Shown here piece by piece: positions 5,134-10,897 of a stretch of DNA of 13,370 nucleotides. The translations under genes and the position numbers were made by a program. The stretch is from assembly GCA_910589115.1 (NCBI GenBank), contig CAJUSB010000089.1, forward strand, positions 1 to 13,370, in the 5' to 3' direction. The notes under the pieces are model-generated. The model worked only from the letters and a program-made list of their open reading frames with translations. It searched no databases and was not told where the DNA came from. The first letter of the stretch is position 1, and the number at the start of each line of letters is the position of its first letter. Source of the stretch: an uncultured Clostridia bacterium (GTDB lineage: Bacteria; Bacillota; Clostridia; Oscillospirales; Butyricicoccaceae).

Positions 5134-5165
5134 AAAGGCCGCCCCGGTTGGGGCGGCTGTTTTCT
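5134..5165 (-). terminator. Terminator of the antirepressor operon
   Basis: GCCGCCCC (5138-5145) and GGGGCGGC (5150-5157) form an 8-bp perfect stem with a four-base loop. On the minus strand it is followed by CTTTTCTT; on the plus strand by TGTTTTCTT, so it can act both ways. Confidence 0.85.
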
Positions 5166-5183
5166 TCTGGTTCGGGAAATCGG

Positions 5184-6038
5184 TTATTTCTCTTTTCTGT
5201 ATGTAACGCTGTAACTTTTCCCGGCCCTCCCGGGGATCATTGCCGGATAGCCGTACTGTTTCAGCCAATCATCAACTTTCTGAATGACACTCTCGGTATA
5301 CTGGATGTCTGTGCCATCATGTCCGTGACGATGGAACGGGACGGCTTCGGTCTCATCGTCGTCAATCGTCAGATTCCCGATAATTGCGCCGACTGCCTGC
5401 GCATGGGGATTCCCGTTCTTTGAAAGGACACCGAGCCGGTCGGCAATCGTGCCCTTGTCGTAGGTGACTTTCGTCCCGGCCAGCGCAATGCGCGGGAGCT
5501 TCACCCCATTATCAGAAAACAATTCACCCAACGCCAGCGCCTGGTACTCCGGTTTGACATTTGCAGCATCGTATATCCCTTTGAGGAAAGAGGCCGTGCG
5601 GTTCTTTGCGTTGAGCAGCATTGCATCAGCGCGTTTGGTTTCCGCCGCAAGCTGGGCTTCCGTCTTGCCGGGTTTGACCGGTTTGCCTTTCAAGAGTGCG
5701 GCAGCGCGGAAGTAGGTTTCCACCAATCTGTCATAGACCTCCCATGCCCGGTCTGTATTAAGGGACTTTGCGTGGAGCAGTGCACCGCGTTCTGTCCAGA
5801 GGTACAGCGTTTTGGCATTCTTTACTGAACCTAAATCAATTTGAGTTTGGTTCAGAAAGTTGTGCTTCGCCTCACCCTCTAGCGCATAATAGTGCTTTCC
5901 TTCCTGATAACGCGCCTTGTTTCGGTTAAAATTATTCGTGATAACCTGGACTTCGGTTTCGTAGCTCTCCGCAAGCTGGCTAGTCAACAGAACACGCTGA
6001 CCCTCCTGTTCGATAGGTACTAAAATGTTTTCGTTCAT
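5184..6038 (-). CDS. ORF6N-domain phage antirepressor-like protein (284 aa)
   Basis: The N-terminal part matches the ORF6N (KilA-N related) domain of phage antirepressors. VLLTSQLAESYETEVQVITN leads into FNRNKARYQEGKHYYALEGE, and LYLWTERGALLHAKSLNTD plus AWEVYDRLVETYF closes it near residue 110. The middle (PVKPGKTEAQLAAETKRADAM) is a helical linker. The C-terminal part (LGVLSKNGNPHAQAVGAIIG to the TYRKEK end) resembles the variable C-terminal domains of such regulators. Start 6038 follows AAGGA within GGAGGAAGGAAA; the ATG at 6056 overlaps the preceding stop (TAATG) and would use coupling instead. These proteins bind DNA or a repressor to switch lysogeny or early genes. It is the last gene of its operon. 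Confidence 0.85.
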   Translation of the reverse strand: MNENILVPIEQEGQRVLLTSQLAESYETEVQVITNNFNRNKARYQEGKHYYALEGEAKHNFLNQTQIDLGSVKNAKTLYLWTERGALLHAKSLNTDRAWEVYDRLVETYFRAAALLKGKPVKPGKTEAQLAAETKRADAMLLNAKNRTASFLKGIYDAANVKPEYQALALGELFSDNGVKLPRIALAGTKVTYDKGTIADRLGVLSKNGNPHAQAVGAIIGNLTIDDDETEAVPFHRHGHDGTDIQYTESVIQKVDDWLKQYGYPAMIPGRAGKSYSVTYRKEK

Positions 6039-6055
6039 GTGTTTTCCTTCCTCCA

Positions 6056-6202
6056 TTATTCAAATGCTAAAATCATCGCGGCTGTGCTGAGCATCGAATC
6101 CGTCAGCATTGCCAGATCCTGCGCTTCATACTCTATTTTCGATGCCTCTGAAACGAGCAAAAGTTGTTTCTCAAGAATCTCTCTGATTTCGTCTTTACTC
6201 AT
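6056..6202 (-). CDS. Small helical protein (48 aa) between two antirepressor genes
   Basis: ATG 6202 is preceded by AAGGAGG. The product starts MSKDEIREILEKQLLLVSEA and is predicted helical throughout. Its N-terminal half is clearly related to the 49-residue protein encoded at 4752-4901 on the other strand. It sits between the Bro-N-like gene (stop 14 bases upstream of its ATG) and the ORF6N gene, whose possible ATG overlaps its stop codon. Context suggests a partner or modulator of the antirepressors. No known function is recognised. Confidence 0.75.
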   Translation of the reverse strand: MSKDEIREILEKQLLLVSEASKIEYEAQDLAMLTDSMLSTAAMILAFE

Positions 6203-6216
6203 TGTTGTTTGCCTCC

Positions 6217-6795
6217 TTATCTTGCTGCTTCTATAGTGATTTTGTTACCTTCAATTCTAATCGCCTGCGGGACTGATTCAAACCGAAGCTGCTCGGATTG
6301 CCACGGATCGGCCTTGACATAATCAGGAACATGGGGCAGTCCATACGCCTCCATCAAAAGCTGTGCCTGCCTTGCACGGGTTTCCGGCGCAGATTTCTGC
6401 GCCGCCAGCGGAATATCGACCGCACGAATAATGCTTGCCAGTGCTCTGAGGTTTTCCATGTTTGGAAGACCCTGCTTCGTGCTGTACCCACCGGTTCTGC
6501 GGATTTCCGGAATCACCTTATCTGCTATCAGGGCTTGGAACCTCTCGGCGGCTTCGTTTTTGGCTTTCATTGCCAGCCGGTAGAAAATATTTTCTGGAAT
6601 GAACGCTGGCCTTTCGGCACTTGTGCCGAAACCGAAATTTTCTAAATATTTATCCACCCTGCGCCACATGATGTATTCTTTCCCATCCTTTTCCTCCGTG
6701 AAGCCCAGCCCGCGCGCCGCCGTTTCCAGTCTCAAATATGCAGTTCCATTCTTCTCGTAGCAGTCGATGCCGCCGATGTTCATGATGTTTTTCAT
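6217..6795 (-). CDS. Bro-N-like phage antirepressor (192 aa)
   Basis: Residues 1-100 resemble the Bro-N/P22 antirepressor N-terminal domain found in many phage proteins. RLETAARGLGFTEEKDGKEY with MWRRVDKYL begins it, and FIPENIFYRLAMKAKNEAAE followed by ALIADKVIPEIRRTGGY ends it; the last segment is the signature helix of this family. The C-terminal 90 residues carry RALASIIRAVDIPLAAQKSA and a short beta-rich tail. GGAGG lies 9 bases before ATG 6795, and a good promoter lies upstream. As the first gene of an operon ending in an ORF6N protein, it probably takes part in early regulation or in switching prophage repression. DNA targets are unknown. Confidence 0.85.
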   Translation of the reverse strand: MKNIMNIGGIDCYEKNGTAYLRLETAARGLGFTEEKDGKEYIMWRRVDKYLENFGFGTSAERPAFIPENIFYRLAMKAKNEAAERFQALIADKVIPEIRRTGGYSTKQGLPNMENLRALASIIRAVDIPLAAQKSAPETRARQAQLLMEAYGLPHVPDYVKADPWQSEQLRFESVPQAIRIEGNKITIEAAR

Positions 6796-6826
6796 GGGAT
6801 CTTACCTCCATTCCTTTGATACATCT

Positions 6827-6855
6827 ATTATACTATTTTCGGCGTGAAAAGACAA
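6827..6855 (-). promoter_or_regulatory. Promoter of the antirepressor operon
   Basis: On the minus strand TTGTCT (6850-6855) and TATAAT (6827-6832) are spaced by exactly 17 bp, about 32 bases before the start codon. The dyad element at 6898-6941 lies about 45 bp further upstream. Confidence 0.8.
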
Positions 6856-6897
6856 TAAATTAGCATGTAAACAATGTGTAAAAAAATCGTGTTTATA

Positions 6898-6942
6898 CTA
6901 CATTGACTATATGCGTCATAGGAGGAGCATAGTTAATGTAGA
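6898..6942. promoter_or_regulatory. Dyad element, right copy of the intergenic repeat
   Basis: CTACATTGACTAT (6898-6910) and ATAGTTAATGTAG (6929-6941) are inverted repeats matching at 12 of 13 positions, with an 18-bp centre. The right arm and most of the centre (6914-6942) recur at 46-74. It lies between a terminator and a promoter on the minus strand. The half-site spacing of 31 bp, about three helical turns, suits two protein dimers or a recombinase site. Confidence 0.6.
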
Positions 6943-6947
6943 CAAAA

Positions 6948-6978
6948 GCCCCCTCCCACAATATGTAGGAGAGGGTTG
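6948..6978 (-). terminator. Terminator of the late small-gene unit
   Basis: CCCTC (6951-6955) pairs with GAGGG (6971-6975), extended by two more C-G pairs across one bulged A. On the minus strand CTTTTGTC follows. The stop of the gene at 6981 is directly upstream. Confidence 0.7.
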
Positions 6979-6980
6979 TT

Positions 6981-7742
6981 TTAGCGTTCTACAATATATG
7001 CATAGTATGCCGCAGCCTTATCAGGTACCGCGTCCTTGTCTTCAAGCCATGCTCTGGCAAGGTCTGCAAAGAATTCTATATTGCTCACACCATGCTTTTT
7101 TGCAACTGCGCCGAAGTCGCTGTAAACCGCATTCAGCGCCGCATAAAACTGTGCAGGATCACAGTTGATTTTCCGCTGCTCCATGACCTGCTTTGACTGG
7201 TCGTAAGACCAATGCGGGCCAGTAGATCCGTCGGCATTTTTCATTTCGGATACCCATTCATCCGCCGTCTGACGGGTGAAGCGCATGGGGGATGCACTGC
7301 GTTCCATCTCATCCGGGAAACGCTCCATCTCCCCACCGATTGTAAATCCGATCTTACGCTTTGGACGGCTGCCGTCATTCTCTCGATAGTGATTACCAAA
7401 ACCGATCTGGCGCATTGGATAAATATTGCTGCCAGTATACCGGTCTTCCATATCATCATCGTAACGGCTGGTAAAACGCCCTCTGCGACGGCTCTCGACC
7501 TCATAATCTCCCGCATCCATTGGCGCATAGCGGCCATTGTCATAATGCTCGCGCCCCCTGCGGTCACGGTAACGGTCCTCAACATCGTATTCATTGCGGG
7601 GATATCTGTTGTCGGATTCGCTGTGTGGATATCCGTTACGGTCGTCATACCGATATCCCATGCGTCTGCCGTCATTGTTTTCATCCCGGCTGCTACGATT
7701 CCTGATGGTGGAAAGCATCATCATTTTAGAAACTTTATTCAT
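6981..7742 (-). CDS. Arg/Tyr/Asp-rich phage protein with conserved C-terminal domain (253 aa)
   Basis: The protein has two halves. Residues 15-130 are low complexity, dominated by R, Y, D, G and N in short RYDDRNGY-like units, and are probably disordered and able to bind nucleic acid or condense. Residues 155-253 form a compact helical domain beginning FTRQTADEWVSEMKNADGST, then GPHWSYDQSKQVMEQRKI, FYAALNAVYSDFGAVAKKHG and a terminal AAYYAYIVER. From memory this domain recurs in prophages of gut clostridia, but I cannot name its function. GGAGG precedes ATG 7742 by 9 bases; the preceding gene ends only 15 bases upstream. It is the last gene before a terminator. A virion or DNA-associated late role is inferred from context. 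Confidence 0.8.
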   Translation of the reverse strand: MNKVSKMMMLSTIRNRSSRDENNDGRRMGYRYDDRNGYPHSESDNRYPRNEYDVEDRYRDRRGREHYDNGRYAPMDAGDYEVESRRRGRFTSRYDDDMEDRYTGSNIYPMRQIGFGNHYRENDGSRPKRKIGFTIGGEMERFPDEMERSASPMRFTRQTADEWVSEMKNADGSTGPHWSYDQSKQVMEQRKINCDPAQFYAALNAVYSDFGAVAKKHGVSNIEFFADLARAWLEDKDAVPDKAAAYYAYIVER

Positions 7743-7757
7743 CCTTTACGCCTCCCT

Positions 7758-8162
7758 TTATGTAGTCGGAGCGGCAGGATCCGCCGGTGCAGTCCCGTTG
7801 ATCGCGGGAAGGTTATTCGTCGGGCATGGACAGGCATTCCCCAGCAGTTTGAATGTGCCGCCGGTTGCGCTGGTAGAGACTACGACAGAATAACGCGTCC
7901 TGGTACGGATTCCGCACGCCGTCACCTGTGCACAGTATTGGTTTGCCAGGGGATATTGCTGTGTCCCGGCCCCGACGGTGACAACTACAGGAGCATTGAT
8001 CGTGGTTGCCGCCGGGATCGCCTGCGCTACTACAATACAATATTTCTGACCGTTGTTGTAGCTTCCGGCTGGAAGATTGATCACCAGATTTCCGCCCGTG
8101 AAAGTCACGGCCTGGCTGAGGATCAAATTGGGACAAAGTTTGCAAACAGGTTTACATGACAT
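7758..8162 (-). CDS. Cys-rich beta-type phage protein (134 aa)
   Basis: The start at 8162 is chosen because GAGGTG lies 7 bases upstream, and the stop of the preceding gene falls in that site; a longer in-frame start at 8225 has no ribosome site. The N-terminus carries CKPVCKLCP. A beta-rich body follows (AVTFTGGNLVINLPAGSYNN, KYCIVVAQAIPAATTINAPV, RTRTRYSVVVSTSATGGTFK), then CPCP and a Pro/Ala-rich tail. There is no signal peptide. The pattern suggests a small, disulfide-bonded or metal-binding beta domain, such as a virion decoration or surface protein. I recall close relatives in clostridial prophages with the same neighbours, but no experimental function. Confidence 0.8.
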   Translation of the reverse strand: MSCKPVCKLCPNLILSQAVTFTGGNLVINLPAGSYNNGQKYCIVVAQAIPAATTINAPVVVTVGAGTQQYPLANQYCAQVTACGIRTRTRYSVVVSTSATGGTFKLLGNACPCPTNNLPAINGTAPADPAAPTT

Positions 8163-8173
8163 ATCTTCGCACC

Positions 8174-8395
8174 TCATTTCATTTCCGCAACAGTCGGCAT
8201 TTGGGGCTTGCTGAAACCAGCGCATACGGTGGAACGCATCGCTTCTGTCATAGTTTCCAAATAACTCTTTGCCTGGATTTCAGAAACAGTTCTCAGGATC
8301 TCCGCGTACAGTTTGAGATCCGGCAGGCTGAGCTTATCACGATCGATGCTGTCAAGTGTATTCAGCAAATTCTTTTTCGCCTGTTCAACGTTCAT
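8174..8395 (-). CDS. Small helical phage protein (73 aa)
   Basis: The first four codons of the open frame (GTG start at 8407) overlap the AAGGAG site, so ATG 8395 is the likely start. The product is helical and charged (NVEQAKKNLLNTLDSIDRDK, LKLYAEILRTVSEIQAKSYL). It lies directly after a terminator-like hairpin and before the Cys-rich gene, whose ribosome site overlaps its stop codon. No family is recognised. Confidence 0.75.
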   Translation of the reverse strand: MNVEQAKKNLLNTLDSIDRDKLSLPDLKLYAEILRTVSEIQAKSYLETMTEAMRSTVCAGFSKPQMPTVAEMK

Positions 8396-8419
8396 AAAAA
8401 AAATCACTCCTTAAAAATC

Positions 8420-8443
8420 AAGGGGCGACCGAAGCCGCCCCGA
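8420..8443 (-). terminator. Hairpin after the Gly-rich membrane protein gene
   Basis: GGGGCG (8422-8427) pairs with CGCCCC (8436-8441). On the minus strand CTTGATTTTTAAGG follows. The T tract is offset and the next gene starts just beyond it, so it may be a partial terminator that lowers expression downstream rather than a full stop. Confidence 0.55.
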
Positions 8444-8466
8444 AAATGTCACCCTATTCGGGGATA

Positions 8467-9285
8467 TCAGCAGCAGGAACCGCAGCCGCACCCGCTGTTA
8501 TTCCAGCCGGTGAAATTCCCACAGCCATTGACCGGGAAATTGACAGGCGTGGGCGGCTGTACAACGTAGCAGGCAGACGGGCATTCTGCACCCGTGCGGC
8601 GCAGGATCGTTGCCTCACTTGCCGCGATCATTGCACCGATCGCGTTGTTCTGGTTCGCCTGCGAAGCCGCAAGTTTCAGATTCTGGTTTTCTGCCCGCAG
8701 TGCATCCAGATCACGCTGTACCATGAAGTCCATCAGGCCGCGATAGTTTGCGTTCTGATTGTCGATGATGTCACGGGTGTTATTCGCGATCGCAGTTGTA
8801 ATCGCACACGTATCCGTTGCCATCTGGTACTTAATGTCTGCCTGGCCCTGCCGGTTCTCACAGCAGCAGTTTGCCAGCTGGGTGGAAAGCGCATTCTGAT
8901 TCTGCATCATTGCCATCTGTGTGGCGTTGAATCCCTGCTGCATAGAATTACCAAGTGTGCAGACTGCATTATCCACGCCATGGAACCCCTGGAGCAAGGA
9001 TGTATTTACAGCATAGAAGCCATCACACAGGCCGCTGTTGATCCCGTCCAGTTTGCTGGTGATGGCAGAGGTATCAAAACCCCGCTGTACCTCACTGGCA
9101 ACGCCGCCGTTTCCACCGCGGTTGCCAAACAAGCCGCCGCCAAATCCATCGCCGCCTGCGAACATTGCAAGGATAATGATCGCAAAAATCATTTCACCCC
9201 ATGACCCCATAGCGCCGTTATTACAACCGTTGTTGCTGTCCTGGCCCAGCGCATAGCCAAGAGCCATATCATTCGATTCTGCCAT
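8467..9285 (-). CDS. Gly-rich single-TM phage protein with Cys-rich tail (272 aa)
   Basis: Residues 1-30 hold MALGYALGQDSNN and Gly/Asn-rich sequence. Residues 32-45 (MIFAIIILAMFAGG) are hydrophobic and could span the membrane, followed by a GGDGFGGGLFGNRGGNGG stretch. Residues 65-225 are predicted helical with many Q, N and A, a CCCEN cluster near 140, and a coiled-coil-like part (RDLDALRAENQNLKLAASQA). The C-terminus carries CPSAC and ends in GCGCGSCC. AAGGAG precedes ATG 9285. Proteins of this layout recur in gut clostridial phages from memory, with unknown function. Its long structured leader, and a hairpin after it, suggest that it is highly or specially regulated. A virion or host-envelope role is a guess. 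Confidence 0.8.
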   Translation of the reverse strand: MAESNDMALGYALGQDSNNGCNNGAMGSWGEMIFAIIILAMFAGGDGFGGGLFGNRGGNGGVASEVQRGFDTSAITSKLDGINSGLCDGFYAVNTSLLQGFHGVDNAVCTLGNSMQQGFNATQMAMMQNQNALSTQLANCCCENRQGQADIKYQMATDTCAITTAIANNTRDIIDNQNANYRGLMDFMVQRDLDALRAENQNLKLAASQANQNNAIGAMIAASEATILRRTGAECPSACYVVQPPTPVNFPVNGCGNFTGWNNSGCGCGSCC

Positions 9286-9295
9286 AAAAAAACTC

Positions 9296-9386
9296 CTTTT
9301 CAGTTTTATTTCACACCGGGAACTGCTTCCCGGACGTGTTCATTCGGAAAGCGGTTTTTTCTCAAGTACCCGTAAAACTGAAAAAG
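9296..9386 (-). promoter_or_regulatory. Structured leader at the ribosome site of the Gly-rich protein gene
   Basis: TTTTCAGTTTTA (9297-9308) and TAAAACTGAAAA (9373-9384) are perfectly complementary over 12 bp. A nested hairpin, CCGGGAA (9316-9322) with TTCCCGG (9327-9333), lies inside. On the minus-strand RNA the downstream arm runs into the AAAAGGAG ribosome site, so folding would partly hide it. No ORF lies within. Confidence 0.6.
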
Positions 9387-9410
9387 AGTGATGCGTATAA
9401 ATATTTTGTT

Positions 9411-9650
9411 TTATCTGGGGAACTGCTGCCTGATTTGCCCTAAGAATGCCTGTGGCTCGATCCCGCGTTCTTTACACATGTTGCAAAAAGTCGTTGTGAT
9501 TTGCTGCTGGTTTTTCCCTGTTACTAACGGAAGATACCGTTGTAGCATTGGATTCGCCTGCGCAAATTTTTCTACGATCGGCATGGGGTTTGACGCGCCA
9601 TACAGCATTTGCCTAAGCTGCATCATCTGGTTTCCCTGCATAGGAATCAT
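9411..9650 (-). CDS. Small Met/Gln-rich phage protein (79 aa)
   Basis: The protein is helical and rich in Met, Gln and Pro (MIPMQGNQMMQLRQMLYGAS), ending FCNMCKERGIEPQAFLGQIR with a CxxC. Its ATG overlaps the TGA of the upstream gene (ATGA). Similar short proteins with a terminal KERGxxPxxxxxQIxxQF pattern occur near lysis genes of clostridial prophages, from memory. The function is unknown. Confidence 0.75.
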   Translation of the reverse strand: MIPMQGNQMMQLRQMLYGASNPMPIVEKFAQANPMLQRYLPLVTGKNQQQITTTFCNMCKERGIEPQAFLGQIRQQFPR

Positions 9651-10078
9651 TGTTTTTCAGCACTTCCTTTCGCCTGTTTTGCCGGCTTCTCTGCCGAAGC
9701 AATCGCCTGTTTCAGCTGTTCAATTTCTGCCGCTATCTCCTGAACCGCTGCAATCTGTGCATATTCTACCGGCGGCGCTGGCTGCTGCACCTGGAAAACA
9801 TGAAAAATAGGTGCTCCGTCATTCTGGTTCAGCATTTTCGTATAAATACGGCCATGTGCAAAATCCGGCATAATAGTAATTGCTCCGCTAAAATCGGTCG
9901 GAACGCTTCTTGCCTCTTCCTCCCCAGCTACTGGACGGCAAATCATATTCGGCTGGATTTGCTGTACCGGCTGCGGCGGCATAACAGTTTGCTGTACCCC
10001 AGGCATTTGCTGTCCGTATCCGGGGTATGCCCCCGGATATGACTGCGGCATATAAGTTCCGTTATATCCATAAGCCAT
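9647..10078 (-). CDS. YPG-rich phage protein with conserved central domain (143 aa)
   Basis: Residues 1-45 are rich in Tyr, Pro, Gly and Gln (YGYNGTYMPQSYPGAYPGYG) and probably disordered. Residues 47-95 form a small domain, ICRPVAGEEEARSVPTDFSG then PDFAHGRIYTKMLNQNDGAP. This recalls the PVxSxEEAR...D.G....PD...RIYTK pattern of clostridial phage proteins that I know from memory without a function. The C-terminus is a helical, Lys/Glu/Ala-rich segment, likely a coiled coil. It is first in its unit, with AAAGGA 10 bases before ATG 10078 and a promoter just upstream. It is translationally coupled to the 79-aa protein. A virion or tail-associated role is inferred from position. Confidence 0.8.
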   Translation of the reverse strand: MAYGYNGTYMPQSYPGAYPGYGQQMPGVQQTVMPPQPVQQIQPNMICRPVAGEEEARSVPTDFSGAITIMPDFAHGRIYTKMLNQNDGAPIFHVFQVQQPAPPVEYAQIAAVQEIAAEIEQLKQAIASAEKPAKQAKGSAEKQ

Positions 10079-10096
10079 GTGATCACATCCTTTGCC

Positions 10097-10125
10097 ATTA
10101 TAATATCACAAAAACATCCACCCAA
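10097..10125 (-). promoter_or_regulatory. Promoter of the small late-gene unit
   Basis: On the minus strand TTGGGT (10120-10125) and a perfect TATAAT (10097-10102) are separated by 17 bp. TATAAT lies about 19 bases before the first ATG of the unit. Confidence 0.6.
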
Positions 10126-10154
10126 AGGGTCAATAAAAGGTCAAAAAAGTGCAT

Positions 10155-10180
10155 AAAAAAACCGCCCCAGGATGGGGCGG
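10155..10180 (-). terminator. Terminator upstream of the late-gene unit
   Basis: CCGCCCC (10162-10168) and GGGGCGG (10174-10180) form a 7-bp stem with loop AGGAT. Seven Ts follow on the minus strand. It would end transcription from the 44-residue gene. Confidence 0.85.
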
Positions 10181-10228
10181 CGCTCTTACCAATTTCTTTA
10201 ACGTTTGCTATTCCCTGCCATTGCAGTC

Positions 10229-10257
10229 TTGATTTATCTGCTTTGCACTGTTATAAT
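10229..10257 (+). promoter_or_regulatory. Promoter of plus-strand RNA candidate 3
   Basis: TTGATT (10229-10234), a 17-bp spacer and a perfect TATAAT (10252-10257) face right into a stretch that holds only hairpins. Confidence 0.65.
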
Positions 10258-10262
10258 TGAGA

Positions 10263-10342
10263 CGGTCAGATGACAGGCTCTGACCGCCATTTTCGATTTT
10301 AGGCTGCCCTTATGGTTTCTCAGGCCGGGTAGCCTATTTCCT
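10263..10342 (+). ncRNA. Small RNA candidate 3, convergent with the 44-residue gene
   Basis: The predicted transcript begins at about 10263. Hairpin one is CGGTCAGA (10263-10270) with TCTGACCG (10279-10286), 8 bp and perfect, followed by CCATTTTCGATTTT. Hairpin two is TAGGCTGCCC (10300-10309) with GGGTAGCCTA (10327-10336), 10 bp with one G-T wobble, followed by TTTCCTT. No coding frame fits. It ends at the stop codon of the minus-strand 44-residue gene, the same geometry as RNA candidates 1 and 2 with the RHH genes, although the sequences are not similar. Transcription is inferred. Confidence 0.55.
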
Positions 10343-10476
10343 TACTTAAGCTGCTTGATTTTATCACGGATGATTTCGGCAGCTTCCTTTCCAGTTTCCG
10401 CTTTGAACTCAACATTTTCTGCCAGCGTTTCCAAAAAGATAATCAGCTCTGCTTGCGTCATATTGTCTTTTTCCAT
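10342..10476 (-). CDS. Small acidic helical protein (44 aa)
   Basis: ATG 10476 follows AGGAGG by 8 bases. The product, beginning MEKDNMTQAELIIFLETLAE and ending AAEIIRDKIKQLK, is wholly helical and amphipathic. It is transcribed from the divergent, palindrome-rich promoter shared with the plus-strand RHH gene, so that repressor probably controls it. Convergent RNA candidate 3 ends on its stop codon. The function is unknown; a small regulator or partner of the RHH protein fits the context. Confidence 0.7.
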   Translation of the reverse strand: MEKDNMTQAELIIFLETLAENVEFKAETGKEAAEIIRDKIKQLK

Positions 10477-10532
10477 CCTTTCTACCTCCTGCCTGATGTA
10501 CTCACTTGGGTGTTTCCCCTTGCTGTAATTAT

Positions 10533-10637
10533 ATTATAGCATAGCTACCGGTAGATAGCAATCGGCAAATCATCCGAATATCTACCGCAATATTTGTTTA
10601 TTTTTATCTACCGGTAGAAAACTGTCTGTGCTATAAT
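10533..10637. promoter_or_regulatory. Divergent promoters with CTACCGGTAG operators
   Basis: The minus-strand promoter has TTGCTA (10556-10561) and TATAAT (10533-10538) with a 17-bp spacer that contains the palindrome CTACCGGTAG (10545-10554). The plus-strand promoter has an extended -10, TGCTATAAT (10629-10637), with a second CTACCGGTAG (10608-10617) just upstream over the -35 position. A half-site, CTACCG, lies between them at 10582-10587. The two full palindromes are centred 63 bp apart, about six helical turns, so a repressor could bridge them. Confidence 0.75.
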
Positions 10638-10656
10638 ATTAGGTGGAGGTATGTTT

Positions 10657-10884
10657 ATGGCAGAGAAAACAGAAGCCCAAAAGCGTGCTCAGAAATCTTA
10701 TATGTCAAAATTCATAAGACTCGAATTTCGGGCTACACCGGAGCAGCGGGATACGATACGTGCCCACGCCGCCGCCCGTGGCGAAAGCGTCAATGCGTTT
10801 ATCGGTCGGGCGATACAAGAGGCTATGGAGCGGGACAACGTCACGCCTGCGCTGTTACAGGGCAAGGAAAAAGCCGGGGACTAA
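10657..10884 (+). CDS. Arc-type ribbon-helix-helix repressor (75 aa)
   Basis: FIRLEFRATPEQRDTIRAHA gives the strand and first helix, and GESVNAFIGRAIQEAMERD the turn and second helix of an RHH fold; the N-terminal 16 residues are basic. The start at 10657 has GGAGG 7 bases upstream, whereas an ATG at 10651 lies too close to it. The gene faces away from the 44-residue gene and lies among palindromic CTACCGGTAG sites, its likely operators, so it should repress both promoters. Its stop falls inside a terminator hairpin shared with the convergent HTH gene. It is probably a phage regulator at the junction of the lysis and late small-gene units. Confidence 0.85.
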   Translation: MAEKTEAQKRAQKSYMSKFIRLEFRATPEQRDTIRAHAAARGESVNAFIGRAIQEAMERDNVTPALLQGKEKAGD

Positions 10885-10897
10885 CCCCGGCTCTTCT
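10870..10897. terminator. Shared bidirectional terminator
   Basis: AGCCGGGG (10872-10879) pairs perfectly with CCCCGGCT (10885-10892). The stop codons of both converging genes lie in the loop, overlapping by three bases. CTTTTTCC follows on the minus strand and CTTCTCGTTT on the plus strand. Confidence 0.85.

Noticed and set aside
7212..8159. A 315-residue open frame on the plus strand
   Set aside because: It lies opposite three well-supported minus-strand genes, has no ribosome site, and its residue make-up (many I, H, R and C, no domain) is that of a complement frame.
8446..9204. A 252-residue open frame on the plus strand
   Set aside because: It is the complement of the Gly-rich membrane protein gene and has no start signal or recognisable domain.
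9500..9512. CTGCTGGTT shared with the loop of RNA candidate 2, suggesting a target in the 79-aa gene
   Set aside because: A nine-base match inside a coding region, away from the ribosome site, is close to what chance allows in both strands of this window.
10545..10617. A possible CRISPR-like repeat array from the repeated CTACCG units
   Set aside because: There are only two full palindromes and one half-site with uneven spacing, all on promoter elements, so operators explain them.
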